This document shows positions 44,101 through 51,898 of a stretch of DNA of 64,000 nt, piece by piece. Each line of letters opens with the position of its first letter. Positions within the stretch are counted from its first letter, which is position 1. The notes beneath the pieces are model-generated. The model ran no database searches, was not told the origin of the DNA, and was given only the letters and a program-made list of their open reading frames with translations. Source of the stretch: JASGDC01 sp047606545 (GTDB lineage: Bacteria; Actinomycetota; Actinomycetes; Actinomycetales; Micrococcaceae); contig JASGEI010000016.1 in the NCBI GenBank assembly GCA_047606545.1, positions 1 to 64,000 on the forward strand. The letters are read 5' to 3'. The position numbers and the translations under genes are program-made.

Positions 44101-44268
44101 TCACTTCCTCTCATCTATAGCATTTACTACTGTTATAGCAGTATTAATACCTAGTAAGAACACATTGAATACAGTTATAAAGTTATAGCCAAACTGAGAT
44201 AGTATTGCTAGCGTTCCTACTAAGTGCACAGTGTATTCTGTGCTTATTAGTTTAAGTTTCTTGCTCAT
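44101..44268 (-). CDS. Small membrane protein of the island
   Basis: A 55-residue protein with two hydrophobic stretches (EYTVHLVGTLAIL and FITVFNVFLLGINTAITVV) and a charged end IDERK. A clear homologue with the same FNVF core is found at 54870-55010 in the second island, in the same order relative to the HTH gene, so it is a conserved part of the element. No function can be assigned. Confidence 0.65.
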   Translation of the reverse strand: MSKKLKLISTEYTVHLVGTLAILSQFGYNFITVFNVFLLGINTAITVVNAIDERK

Positions 44269-44303
44269 TGTCTTTATTCCTCTCGTGTTATAATTAGAGG
44301 GAA

Positions 44304-44331
44304 GATATCCCCCATTTTACTGGGGGATATC
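44304..44331. terminator. Strong hairpin between two small genes
   Basis: GATATCCCCCA / TGGGGGATATC, a perfect 11-bp stem with a 6-nt loop. No clear T-run on either strand. It lies directly after the stop of the 36-residue peptide gene. Confidence 0.65.
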
Positions 44332-44340
44332 CTCCAACTG

Positions 44341-44451
44341 TTATTTATCTTTTCGATTGTGTCGGTCAATCAGTTTTGTTAGACCATTAATGATTGATAC
44401 GGCACTAGCAGTGGTAACGGCTATCAGTTCGATAACTTCTAATATTTTCAT
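44341..44451 (-). CDS. 36-residue hydrophobic peptide
   Basis: Reads MKILEVIELIAVTTASAVS then IINGLTKLIDRHNRKDK: one membrane helix and a basic tail. An AAAGGAGGAA ribosome site lies 5 nt before the ATG, and a strong hairpin follows. Size and layout recall small phage-derived or type I toxin-like membrane peptides, but no antisense RNA is evident, so this remains a guess. Confidence 0.55.
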   Translation of the reverse strand: MKILEVIELIAVTTASAVSIINGLTKLIDRHNRKDK

Positions 44452-44853
44452 TGCTTCCTCCTTTCCTTTATACTTAATTATAACATAATAAGTATTATGA
44501 ACATAGCTGTTATAGCCAGTAAATAAAATAAATTTAAGTTACAAAGACAAAGCAAATAAGATAGAATAACATTAAAGGCATAAAGCTAATAGAACATGAA
44601 AATGTGATACAAATCACAAGAAATACCACCCCATATACCCCCCCCCCGAGGGCACAGAAGACCGTTCCTGTATAGCAATTTTAACTATGCACCCTAAAAC
44701 CCCTATATACGCACGCGCGCGATAAGAGGTATAGAAAATTATGCACTATGTATTACTAATGCGTTAGACACTCATGAGATAAGCTCTCATTTTGAATACC
44801 CATGTATATTACAACTGGTACACTGCATAGCATAAAGGACACTCTAGAGGGGC
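44452..44853. other. Non-coding stretch of the island
   Basis: No gene seen over about 400 bp. It is very AT-rich with odd spots: a perfect TGTGA-N6-TCACA palindrome (44603-44618), a run of ten C (44638-44647) and an alternating CACGCGCGCG stretch near 44713. Confidence 0.6.
44603..44618. promoter_or_regulatory. Crp/GlxR-type binding site
   Basis: TGTGATACAAATCACA matches the TGTGA-N6-TCACA consensus exactly. It is the only perfect match I noticed in the window. It is 152 nt from the start of the 36-residue peptide gene (minus) and 236 nt before the plus-strand gene at 44854. Confidence 0.65.
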
Positions 44854-45132
44854 ATGGCAATGCAGTTAGAAGTAGAGCTTAATGACATTATTAACCGCTT
44901 AACTACATCACGGAAAATTTTAATTAATACAAGACAGCCTGAACTTGGTTACTGTATCGAGCCTGCTTTACTAGATTCTTTAAGTGAGATTGCTGGAGGC
45001 GAAGTTAAAGGCATTGAAACCAAATGCCGCTTACTTGCTACATCGTTAGCGATGAAGCAACACCCGCTAACCGAAGAAAACAAACACCAAAACTTTTTCA
45101 AGGACTTCTTCTGCTTCATCCCTAAAAGATAA
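44854..45132 (+). CDS. Hypothetical island protein
   Basis: A 92-residue protein, largely helical (QLEVELNDIINRLTTSRKILINT; EPALLDSLSEIAGGEVKGIETKCRLLATSLAMKQ), with a Phe-rich end NFFKDFFCFIPKR. No family recognised. GAGGGG lies before the ATG. The C-terminus might contact a membrane. Single gene on the plus strand. Confidence 0.5.
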   Translation: MAMQLEVELNDIINRLTTSRKILINTRQPELGYCIEPALLDSLSEIAGGEVKGIETKCRLLATSLAMKQHPLTEENKHQNFFKDFFCFIPKR

Positions 45133-45269
45133 AGCAACACCTTAAACACAAAGAAAACAAAGACCAAAAGCACTCTGCTATCCACTATTTATGGCCTATA
45201 TGTCCTTCTTTTTAGCATTCATACCGATTTACTATCGGAAAAGTTAAGAAACACAACAGCTAGAAGCAT

Positions 45270-45298
45270 TTGACACACTATCAAATGTGAAGTATATT
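45270..45298 (+). promoter_or_regulatory. Sigma-70 promoter of the XRE regulator gene
   Basis: TTGACA at 45270-45275, 17 nt, TATATT at 45293-45298: close to the vegetative consensus. The -10 lies within the first operator palindrome. Confidence 0.75.
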
Positions 45299-45325
45299 TC
45301 ATATTATAAAGTGAAGCATGCTTCA
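45288..45325. promoter_or_regulatory. Two operators for the XRE regulator
   Basis: TGAAGTATATTTCA (45288-45301) and the perfect palindrome TGAAGCATGCTTCA (45312-45325) have centres 24 bp apart. One covers the -10 box and the other the start of the transcript. The layout predicts negative autoregulation. Confidence 0.7.
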
Positions 45326-45343
45326 TGTTGGTAATATGAGTAG

Positions 45344-45739
45344 ATGGACAACTTATTGAAAGAACTTAGGAAAGCCAAAGGACTAACACAAAAACAGTTG
45401 GCTCAACTAGCAGGATGCTCTTCTCGTTCGATTATTTCGATTGAACAAGGCAAATATAAACCATCAATAACTCTCGCTTATAAACTGGCGCAGCTTCTCG
45501 GTACAAATATAGAAAAATTGTTCAAACTTGAACAATACATTCAAGGAGAAGACGAAATGGATAAAAACCAAGAAATAACAGACAAAATCGTTGATTATAT
45601 AAATAGTGTAAAAGCTAATGATTTAGCTAAAAAAGATATTAAGTCTGCTATCAAGTCATACATCAAAGACAATAAACTAGACGATGATAACATCGACTGG
45701 AAATCAGTTAAGGTTGCTGTGAAGGATGCCCTAAAATAA
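45344..45739 (+). CDS. XRE-family regulator with C-terminal extension
   Basis: A 131-residue protein: residues 1-65 are an HTH_3/Cro-CI domain (LRKAKGLTQKQLAQLAGCSSRSIISIEQGKYKPSITLAYKLAQLLG), similar to small plasmid/phage repressors. Residues 73-131 form a separate charged helical segment (DEMDKNQEITDKIVDYINSVKAND...DWKSVKVAVKDALK). An internal ATG after GGAGAAGACGAA (near 45556) could make the C-terminal part a separate product. It has its own promoter and two operators. Confidence 0.8.
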   Translation: MDNLLKELRKAKGLTQKQLAQLAGCSSRSIISIEQGKYKPSITLAYKLAQLLGTNIEKLFKLEQYIQGEDEMDKNQEITDKIVDYINSVKANDLAKKDIKSAIKSYIKDNKLDDDNIDWKSVKVAVKDALK

Positions 45740-45745
45740 AACTGC

Positions 45746-45793
45746 TATCACTAAACTACCCCCTTAATTTCTCAAGGGAGTAGTTTAGTGATA
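45746..45793. terminator. Terminator after the XRE gene
   Basis: A perfect 14-bp outer stem TATCACTAAACTAC / GTAGTTTAGTGATA with inner CCCCTT/AAGGGA pairs. It lies 7 nt after the stop. Confidence 0.75.
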
Positions 45794-46067
45794 ACAATGC
45801 ATATGATGTGTATAAAGGAAAATGGACTAATTGATAGTTGTGTAGTTCATCTTCCAGTACAAACTATCCTGGTAATTTCAAGTCTTCACTTTCGATAGGG
45901 CACAATAACACCAAGTAGAAACTCTCGTTTCTCTTTACCATGTAAAGCATTAACTTCATCAACTAATCCTAGGCACTAACAATAATCAAAATGACTAAGC
46001 AAATAACATTGGATTTGTCCCACTAACATTATAAACATGCCACAAACTAACCACTCATACACATAGC
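45794..46067. other. Intergenic region, nothing recognised
   Basis: About 270 bp without a credible gene or structure; the likely right flank of the tRNA-Ala island. I could not find a copy of the tRNA 3' end that would mark an attachment site. Confidence 0.5.
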
Positions 46068-46092
46068 AGTATAGAAACCTTGGGTCTATACT
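46068..46092. promoter_or_regulatory. Inverted repeat overlapping a -10 box
   Basis: AGTATAGA and TCTATACT, perfect 8-base arms with a 9-nt spacer. TATACT in the right arm ends 7 nt before the ATG at 46100, so the site may both promote and control a leaderless transcript. Confidence 0.5.
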
Positions 46093-46099
46093 AATAAGC

Positions 46100-46396
46100 A
46101 TGGAAGCAAAAGAATACGCAAATCTTTTTAGTCAGTTTGCAGATATTATAGATGATATTGAAAACGGCAAGCCTGCAAAGGAGCTTAAATTTCCTGATGG
46201 GAAGGTTTATCGTTTTAAACCGGTGAAGAATAAAGAAAAGCACACTGACGAAATTACTAAAGCTGCCTCAAAGAAACACGGAATTAACATAGTTGGCAAG
46301 ACCCAACCTCGCAATGGCGCTAAAACTGGTGTCTTTAGCAATAATAAGTTAATTATCAATGTAATTGGTGCTGCTAGGCATCAAAGCAATAGTTAG
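46100..46396 (+). CDS. Hypothetical protein
   Basis: A 98-residue soluble protein I do not recognise. The N-terminal acidic helix (EYANLFSQFADIIDDIENGKPAKELKF) is followed by FPDGKVYRFKPVKNKEKH and a Gly/Asn-rich end. Leaderless start with the -10 inside a palindrome. It is followed by the MalY-type gene after 14 bp, so the two may be co-transcribed. It may belong to the island edge. Confidence 0.6.
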   Translation: MEAKEYANLFSQFADIIDDIENGKPAKELKFPDGKVYRFKPVKNKEKHTDEITKAASKKHGINIVGKTQPRNGAKTGVFSNNKLIINVIGAARHQSNS

Positions 46397-46410
46397 GTTA
46401 ATAAATTATT

Positions 46411-47610
46411 ATGACAATAGAAAATCCATTAGAACAACTATCACTTACTGATTTACAAAAGCGAACTAGTGCCAAGTGGCAGGCTTATCCTAAAGATGTA
46501 CTCCCACTTTGGGTGGCTGAGATGGACACTACCCAATCTCCTGCTGTTAAAGAAGCACTATATAGAGCTATTGAATTAGGTGATACTGGTTATCCTGCAG
46601 GTAATCCAATGGGTGAAGCTTTAATTCCTTTTGCTGCGGCACGTTGGGACTGGCAAAATTTAGACATTAATCAGATTTTGCCTGTCACCGATGTGATGTC
46701 TGGAATTAGTGAATTATTAAAGCTTCTCACTAAACCTGGCGATACTGTAGTACTAAATAATCCCGTATATACACCATTCTATGCAGCAGCCCGTACTGCT
46801 GAATGCGAAGTTGCCGAAGCACCTGTTGGCACTGATGGTCGTCTTGATTTGGATGTCATAGAAACCACTTTCAAAGACCTAAAAGGTAAGAATGTCGTAT
46901 ACCTAATGAGTAACCCGCATAACCCAGGCGGAATAGTGCATAGCCGTGAAGAGTTAGAAAAAGTTGCTCAGCTAGCTAATGAATACAATGTACGAGTAAT
47001 CTCCGATGAAATTCATGCACCGCTAGTGATGATAGGCACTAAATTCACTCCATATTTAAGTGTTAAAGGAGCCGATGATGCTTTTGCATTAACTTCAGCT
47101 TCTAAGGCATGGAATCTCGCAGGATTTAAAGCTGCATTGTTAATTGCTGGAACTAAAGCTACTAAAGAGTTAGAAAAACTAGCTGCAGGACTTAAACATG
47201 GGCCAAGCCATATCGGAATTATTGCACAGACAGCTGCCTATAAAGATGGTGGCGAATGGTTAGATGTATTGCTAGCCGGCTTAGATTTTAATCGTAAGTT
47301 AGTTACTAAATTATTAACTGAACACCTTCCAGAAGTTAAATATCAGGAACCTGAGGGCACTTACTTAGCTTGGATTGACTGTAGTGCATTAAATCTTAAT
47401 AAAGATACCGAAAAGAGTGAGCAACCACCTAAAGTTTCTGATTTAGCAGGACCGGCAAAGTACTTCCTAGAGAACGCAAAAGTAGCATTAAACTCTGGTC
47501 ATGTGTTTGGCCCAGGTGGCGAAGACTTTGTGCGTCTTAATTTTGCTACTAGTAAAGATATTCTCACTGAAGCTATTACTAGAATGGGCGACTCTATTAA
47601 AAATAGCTAA
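46411..47610 (+). CDS. MalY/PatB-type aminotransferase (cystathionine beta-lyase)
   Basis: A 399-residue fold-type I PLP enzyme. MalY/PatB signatures are LPLWVAEMDTTQSPAVKEAL, YLMSNPHNPGGIVHSREEL, VISDEIHAPLVM and the PLP lysine in TSASKAWNLAGFKAAL. Members cleave C-S bonds of cystathionine or cysteine conjugates, giving homocysteine or thiols plus pyruvate. No sulfur genes lie near it. A parS site follows the stop by 5 bp. Confidence 0.9.
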   Translation: MTIENPLEQLSLTDLQKRTSAKWQAYPKDVLPLWVAEMDTTQSPAVKEALYRAIELGDTGYPAGNPMGEALIPFAAARWDWQNLDINQILPVTDVMSGISELLKLLTKPGDTVVLNNPVYTPFYAAARTAECEVAEAPVGTDGRLDLDVIETTFKDLKGKNVVYLMSNPHNPGGIVHSREELEKVAQLANEYNVRVISDEIHAPLVMIGTKFTPYLSVKGADDAFALTSASKAWNLAGFKAALLIAGTKATKELEKLAAGLKHGPSHIGIIAQTAAYKDGGEWLDVLLAGLDFNRKLVTKLLTEHLPEVKYQEPEGTYLAWIDCSALNLNKDTEKSEQPPKVSDLAGPAKYFLENAKVALNSGHVFGPGGEDFVRLNFATSKDILTEAITRMGDSIKNS

Positions 47611-47615
47611 TTCTT

Positions 47616-47631
47616 TGTTTCACGTGAAACA
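47616..47631. promoter_or_regulatory. parS centromere site (ParB-binding), perfect
   Basis: TGTTTCACGTGAAACA is an exact match to the conserved chromosomal parS palindrome. It lies in the gap between the MalY gene and the GH3 gene. Confidence 0.9.
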
Positions 47632-47716
47632 AGTTTAACGAAAATACCAATCAGCAAGAATTATTTGCTTGACCGGTCTTAACTGTTTTCTTTAAGAGCC
47701 AGGTTATTAAACCTGA

Positions 47717-50077
47717 TTACTTATTCATATTCATAAAGTCCAAGTACTTTTGAACCAACTTTTCATTAAGCTTACCGCCACTAAAGTGTATTAGCGAACC
47801 AAAAGGTCTCCCCATGAAAGATTCAAGCATCGGCCCAGCAGAAACTAAGGTATTTTCCTTCTTTGGAGCTATCTCTATGCCTTTTTTAACTATCTTCATT
47901 AGTACATAAGTAGCTTTACCAAGCCAGTGGTATTTGCGAGCCTGCAAGACAGTAGAGTTCATATCTAATTTCATATCTAGATCCCAATTTGGACTTGATG
48001 GTTGATAACCAAGCAACTCATGGAATTCCTTATCTGGAACGTGACTTACCTGAGCTTTAGCGTAACTTGGGTACCTTTCTAGGCTGTATTCTTCCACACC
48101 AGCATCTCCATCAACTTTGATAGTTTCACGTAATTTAATATCAGCACTTGAGCTACCGACTAGGATTTCATATTCACCAGCTTCAATCACCCAATCTTTC
48201 TTATCCATACTATAGTGAGCGAAATCTCTATCAGTTAAGTACAGCGTAACTTCTTTGCTTTCACCTGATTCTAAGTAAACCTTTTCGAAACCACGAAGTT
48301 CCTTAGCCGCGCGGAAAATTTTTGAATCTTTCTTAGCAACATATAGCTGAGCTACCTCAGCACCAGCAATATTACCGGTATTAGTAACTGCGAAAGTAAC
48401 ACCATCATTATCAGCCTCAATATTACTGTATTTAAAAGTGGTATATGAAAGACCGAAACCAAATGGAAACTGCACTGGCACATTTGCAGTGTCATAGTAG
48501 CGATAACCCACGAAAATGGCTTCACGATGCTCAGCAGTCTGTTCTTGACCTGGATAATAATCAGAATTCGGCATATCACTATATTTAATTGGGAAAGTCT
48601 CACTTAACTTGCCACTAGGGTTAGCCTTACCAGTTAAAATATTAGCTACTGCCGCCCCTACACCTTGACCTGCTAAGTAAGTATTAACGATAGCATCCAC
48701 ATCATTAACGAATGGTAGCTCTACTGCACTGCCACCAACGAGAATTACTATAATTTTCTTATCAAGACGGCTTAACTTATCAAGTAATGCCAGCTGATTC
48801 TTAGCAAGAGTCAAATCTTCACGATCATAGCCTTCAGATTCTTTATTCTCATCGAGACCCATAAATACCAGTAACGTATCTGCTTGCTGAGCTAATTCCA
48901 AAGCTTCTTCTTTCAGCTTCTTATTATGGCCATCTGCACGTTTAAAGCCTTGAGCATAACCAATAACATCCAAATCAGATTCTTTTAACGCTTCTAATGG
49001 CGTGGAAATCTTATACGCATTAACCCTCGAACTACCTGCACCTTGGAAACGCGGAACCTTAGCAAAATCACCAATAACAGCAACTTTTTCACGCTTTTCC
49101 AATGGTAGTGCATTATTCCTATTTTTAAGTAGTACAATTGCTTTTTCTGCTACCTTAATTGCATCTTCATGGTGAGCTTCCAAATCAGCATTAGGTAAAT
49201 CTTTACTATTTGGTTTAGTTTCAGCAATAAGGGTAAGTAGTTTATCGACAGCATCGTCTAACACTGATTCTTCTAGACTGCCATCTTTAACTGCAGCTAC
49301 AACTTGGGCGTCAGAAATACCATGAGAGGTCGGCATTTCCAATGAGTTCCCAGCGATTAACCCTTTAACACGATCTGAGTTACCAGCCCAGTCAGTAACG
49401 CTAACACCTTCATAACCCCATTCATCACGTAAAATTTCATTGTTTAGATGAGTATTTTCGTTAGCATACTCACCATTGACTTTGTTATAAGAAGTCATAA
49501 TCGTTTTTGGCTTAGCGCTCTTAACCACTTTTTCGAAGGCACTTAAATAAATCTCACGTAAACTACGCTCATCAACGACTTCATCTATAGTAATGCGCAG
49601 ATGTTCTTGACTGTTCACCGCATAATGCTTAGGACAAGCAGAAATACCATTTTCTTGAATACCCTTAACCATTTCACTTGCTAGCTCACCTGTTAGATGT
49701 GGATCTTCAGAGAAGTACTCAAAACTACGACCTCCAAGTGGACTGCGCTTAATATTAAGCCCCGGACCAAGCAAGACACTAACTTTTTCAACCTTTGCTT
49801 CTTGTCCAATAGCTTTGCCAACATTTTTAGCTACGGTTTTATCCCAACTGTTGGCAATAGTTGCAGCTGTTGGATAACAAGTTGCAGGTAAACTACCATT
49901 TAGACCTAAATGGTCCTCTTTACCAGATTGTTTACGTAATCCATGCGGGCCATCTGTTAGCATAATCTTCGGAATATCCAGACGTTCTATCGGTTTGGTA
50001 TTCCAAAAATTAGCACCAGAAGTAAGCGAAGCTTTTTCTTCCAAAGTCATCTTTTCGATAAGATTTTTATATTTCAT
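47717..50077 (-). CDS. GH3 beta-glucosidase
   Basis: About 786 residues. GH3 N-domain with KHYAVNSQE and the nucleophile Asp in VSVTDWAG, then GH3 C-domain (VVAVIG-type start, VFMGLDENKESEGYDRE), then a fibronectin-III-like domain (FGFGLSYTTFKYSN...GAEVAQLYV). No signal peptide, so it works inside the cell on imported oligosaccharides. The ATG at 50075-50077 is preceded by AGGTGAGGG; an ATG ten codons upstream lacks this. It complements the GH1/PTS beta-glucoside system. Confidence 0.93.
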   Translation of the reverse strand: MKYKNLIEKMTLEEKASLTSGANFWNTKPIERLDIPKIMLTDGPHGLRKQSGKEDHLGLNGSLPATCYPTAATIANSWDKTVAKNVGKAIGQEAKVEKVSVLLGPGLNIKRSPLGGRSFEYFSEDPHLTGELASEMVKGIQENGISACPKHYAVNSQEHLRITIDEVVDERSLREIYLSAFEKVVKSAKPKTIMTSYNKVNGEYANENTHLNNEILRDEWGYEGVSVTDWAGNSDRVKGLIAGNSLEMPTSHGISDAQVVAAVKDGSLEESVLDDAVDKLLTLIAETKPNSKDLPNADLEAHHEDAIKVAEKAIVLLKNRNNALPLEKREKVAVIGDFAKVPRFQGAGSSRVNAYKISTPLEALKESDLDVIGYAQGFKRADGHNKKLKEEALELAQQADTLLVFMGLDENKESEGYDREDLTLAKNQLALLDKLSRLDKKIIVILVGGSAVELPFVNDVDAIVNTYLAGQGVGAAVANILTGKANPSGKLSETFPIKYSDMPNSDYYPGQEQTAEHREAIFVGYRYYDTANVPVQFPFGFGLSYTTFKYSNIEADNDGVTFAVTNTGNIAGAEVAQLYVAKKDSKIFRAAKELRGFEKVYLESGESKEVTLYLTDRDFAHYSMDKKDWVIEAGEYEILVGSSSADIKLRETIKVDGDAGVEEYSLERYPSYAKAQVSHVPDKEFHELLGYQPSSPNWDLDMKLDMNSTVLQARKYHWLGKATYVLMKIVKKGIEIAPKKENTLVSAGPMLESFMGRPFGSLIHFSGGKLNEKLVQKYLDFMNMNK

Positions 50078-50163
50078 GTATCCCTCACCTTTGATAGGAT
50101 TATTCATAATATTAATTAGGTTTATTGATAGTTTTGTTCAAATGCCTTAATTCATACTTAAGC

Positions 50164-50586
50164 TTAGTGATGATGGTGAGCTTCTGCTTCCATCGCTTCT
50201 TCATAAGTCTTATGAACAGTATTATGCTCATGCTCTGGTGGCGAATAAATCGAGTACACCTTTAATGGTTTATCACCAACATTTGTAACATTATGCCAAG
50301 AACCAGCTGGCACGAAAATTACATCATCATCAACAGCCTCTTTATCGAAATCCAGCTCCTTTTCAGCCGGCCCCATCTGCACGCGACCTTTACCAGCTTC
50401 TACGCGTAAAAACTGATCATGATCTTCATGAACCTCTAAGCCAATATCATGACCCGGTTGGATTGACATTACAGTAAGCTGTAAGTTCTTGCCCGTCCAG
50501 ATAGTAGTGCGGTAGTTTTCATTTTCTAAAGTCTCTTTTTCAATATTAACTACATATGGATTTGGCCCTTGATCTTTATTTGCCAT
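50164..50586 (-). CDS. Cupin-domain protein with C-terminal His run
   Basis: A 140-residue single-domain cupin. Motif 1 is HDIGLEVHEDHDQFLRVEAGKGRVQMG and motif 2 FVPAGSWHNVTNVGDKPLKVYSIYSPPEH, giving a metal site of His and Glu. The protein ends in four consecutive histidines, unusual but genuinely encoded. AGGAGGT precedes the ATG. The substrate is unknown; such small cupins are often mannose-6-phosphate isomerase-like or stress proteins. Confidence 0.87.
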   Translation of the reverse strand: MANKDQGPNPYVVNIEKETLENENYRTTIWTGKNLQLTVMSIQPGHDIGLEVHEDHDQFLRVEAGKGRVQMGPAEKELDFDKEAVDDDVIFVPAGSWHNVTNVGDKPLKVYSIYSPPEHEHNTVHKTYEEAMEAEAHHHH

Positions 50587-50714
50587 TTGCTACCTCCTGA
50601 GTACGTCTTCGTATCAATTTTACAGAATTGGGATAACTTCAATTTTACTTTAATAGGCAACTACTCTACAGAACCAACTCTTAGTATGTTACTGTGAATG
50701 CTAAAGGAGCATAT

Positions 50715-51896
50715 ATGTATACAATTCGTAGGGCGACCCCCAAAGATTGGCAAGAAATCGAAGAGGTTAATTTAAGTAACTTTGGGATTAAAGAATCAGA
50801 TTATTTGTGGAAATTTCACAAAGAAGTTACTACCGAAAAACGCTTTGTTTTAGCCATCTCTGATAAAACTAACCAAATAATTGGTACCGCTGCATTCTTT
50901 CCTTCTACGATTAATATAGGCGGAAAGCTCCTAGCTTGTGCTGCAGTAACTGAAGTAGGCGTAATCGCTACACATCGTCGCATAGGAATTTTACGTGCAT
51001 TATTAGATGAAATCTTCAATGATGACGAGTTTAAGAACGCTCCGCTTTCGTCTTTGACTGCCACTCAAGCAACAATTTACCCACGCTTTGGTTATGGTCC
51101 AGCAGCTTTTACAGAGGCTTATCATCTAGATTTAACTAAAACACAACTAAATATTAATCCAGCAACTGCCAAAGATATCGAATATGTCGACCCTAAAAAG
51201 TCTCTAAATAAGTTAATCGAGATTTATGATAAATGGCACGAACAAACTCCTGGAACTAACGACCGTAGTCGAGCTCGCTGGGAATACGAGCTATTTGGTA
51301 ACAATGAAATAAAACCTGATGGACTACAAGTATTACTACATGAAGACGGCTATGCCATATTTAATTATGTAGACGGAGGTAAAGGCATAAAACTACACGA
51401 GGTAATCAGCACTACAATAGAGGCTGAACAAGCTCTGTGGAAAGTAATTTGTGCCCACGATATCGCAAAGAAACTTACAGTACTAAGCTACCCAAATATG
51501 CCACTAAAGTTCATGCTCAATGACATACGTGCATTAAAAACCACTGAGAAATACGATGCCTTTTGGCTCAGAATAAATGATATAGTAACTGTACTTTCCA
51601 CCTTAGAAACTACTGGCGAAGGGCAGGTAACTCTTGCAGTTACTGATCCATATCAAGACACTAAAACTGTATATGAGTTTAGCTATGCAAATGGTAAATC
51701 AAAGTGCATAGAAGTTATGGATAACAAAGCAGATATAGAGCTCAATAAAACAACTTTGGCTTCAATAGTAACTGGAGCAATCACTGCCACTGAACATTAT
51801 ATTGCAGGAAATATTACTGGTTCAGAAACTGCTGCTAGAAAACTATCTGCAGCTATTGTAACAGCAGTAGCACCTCGTATTGGCACTTACTTTTAA
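50715..51896 (+). CDS. Eis-like GNAT N-acetyltransferase
   Basis: About 393 residues, in the Eis family (enhanced intracellular survival). An N-terminal GNAT domain with VTEVGVIATHRRIGILRALLDEIF (acetyl-CoA loop) is followed by a second GNAT-like region and a C-terminal SCP2-type domain (~300-393). Family members acetylate aminoglycosides and proteins. The ATG at 50715 follows AAAGGAGC. It is convergent with the FemAB gene, whose end lies 3 bp away. Confidence 0.82.
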   Translation: MYTIRRATPKDWQEIEEVNLSNFGIKESDYLWKFHKEVTTEKRFVLAISDKTNQIIGTAAFFPSTINIGGKLLACAAVTEVGVIATHRRIGILRALLDEIFNDDEFKNAPLSSLTATQATIYPRFGYGPAAFTEAYHLDLTKTQLNINPATAKDIEYVDPKKSLNKLIEIYDKWHEQTPGTNDRSRARWEYELFGNNEIKPDGLQVLLHEDGYAIFNYVDGGKGIKLHEVISTTIEAEQALWKVICAHDIAKKLTVLSYPNMPLKFMLNDIRALKTTEKYDAFWLRINDIVTVLSTLETTGEGQVTLAVTDPYQDTKTVYEFSYANGKSKCIEVMDNKADIELNKTTLASIVTGAITATEHYIAGNITGSETAARKLSAAIVTAVAPRIGTYF

Positions 51897-51898
51897 AG

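Noticed and set aside
45794..46067. Right attachment site of the tRNA-Ala island
   Set aside because: No copy of the tRNA 3' end was found, so the island boundary cannot be fixed from sequence.
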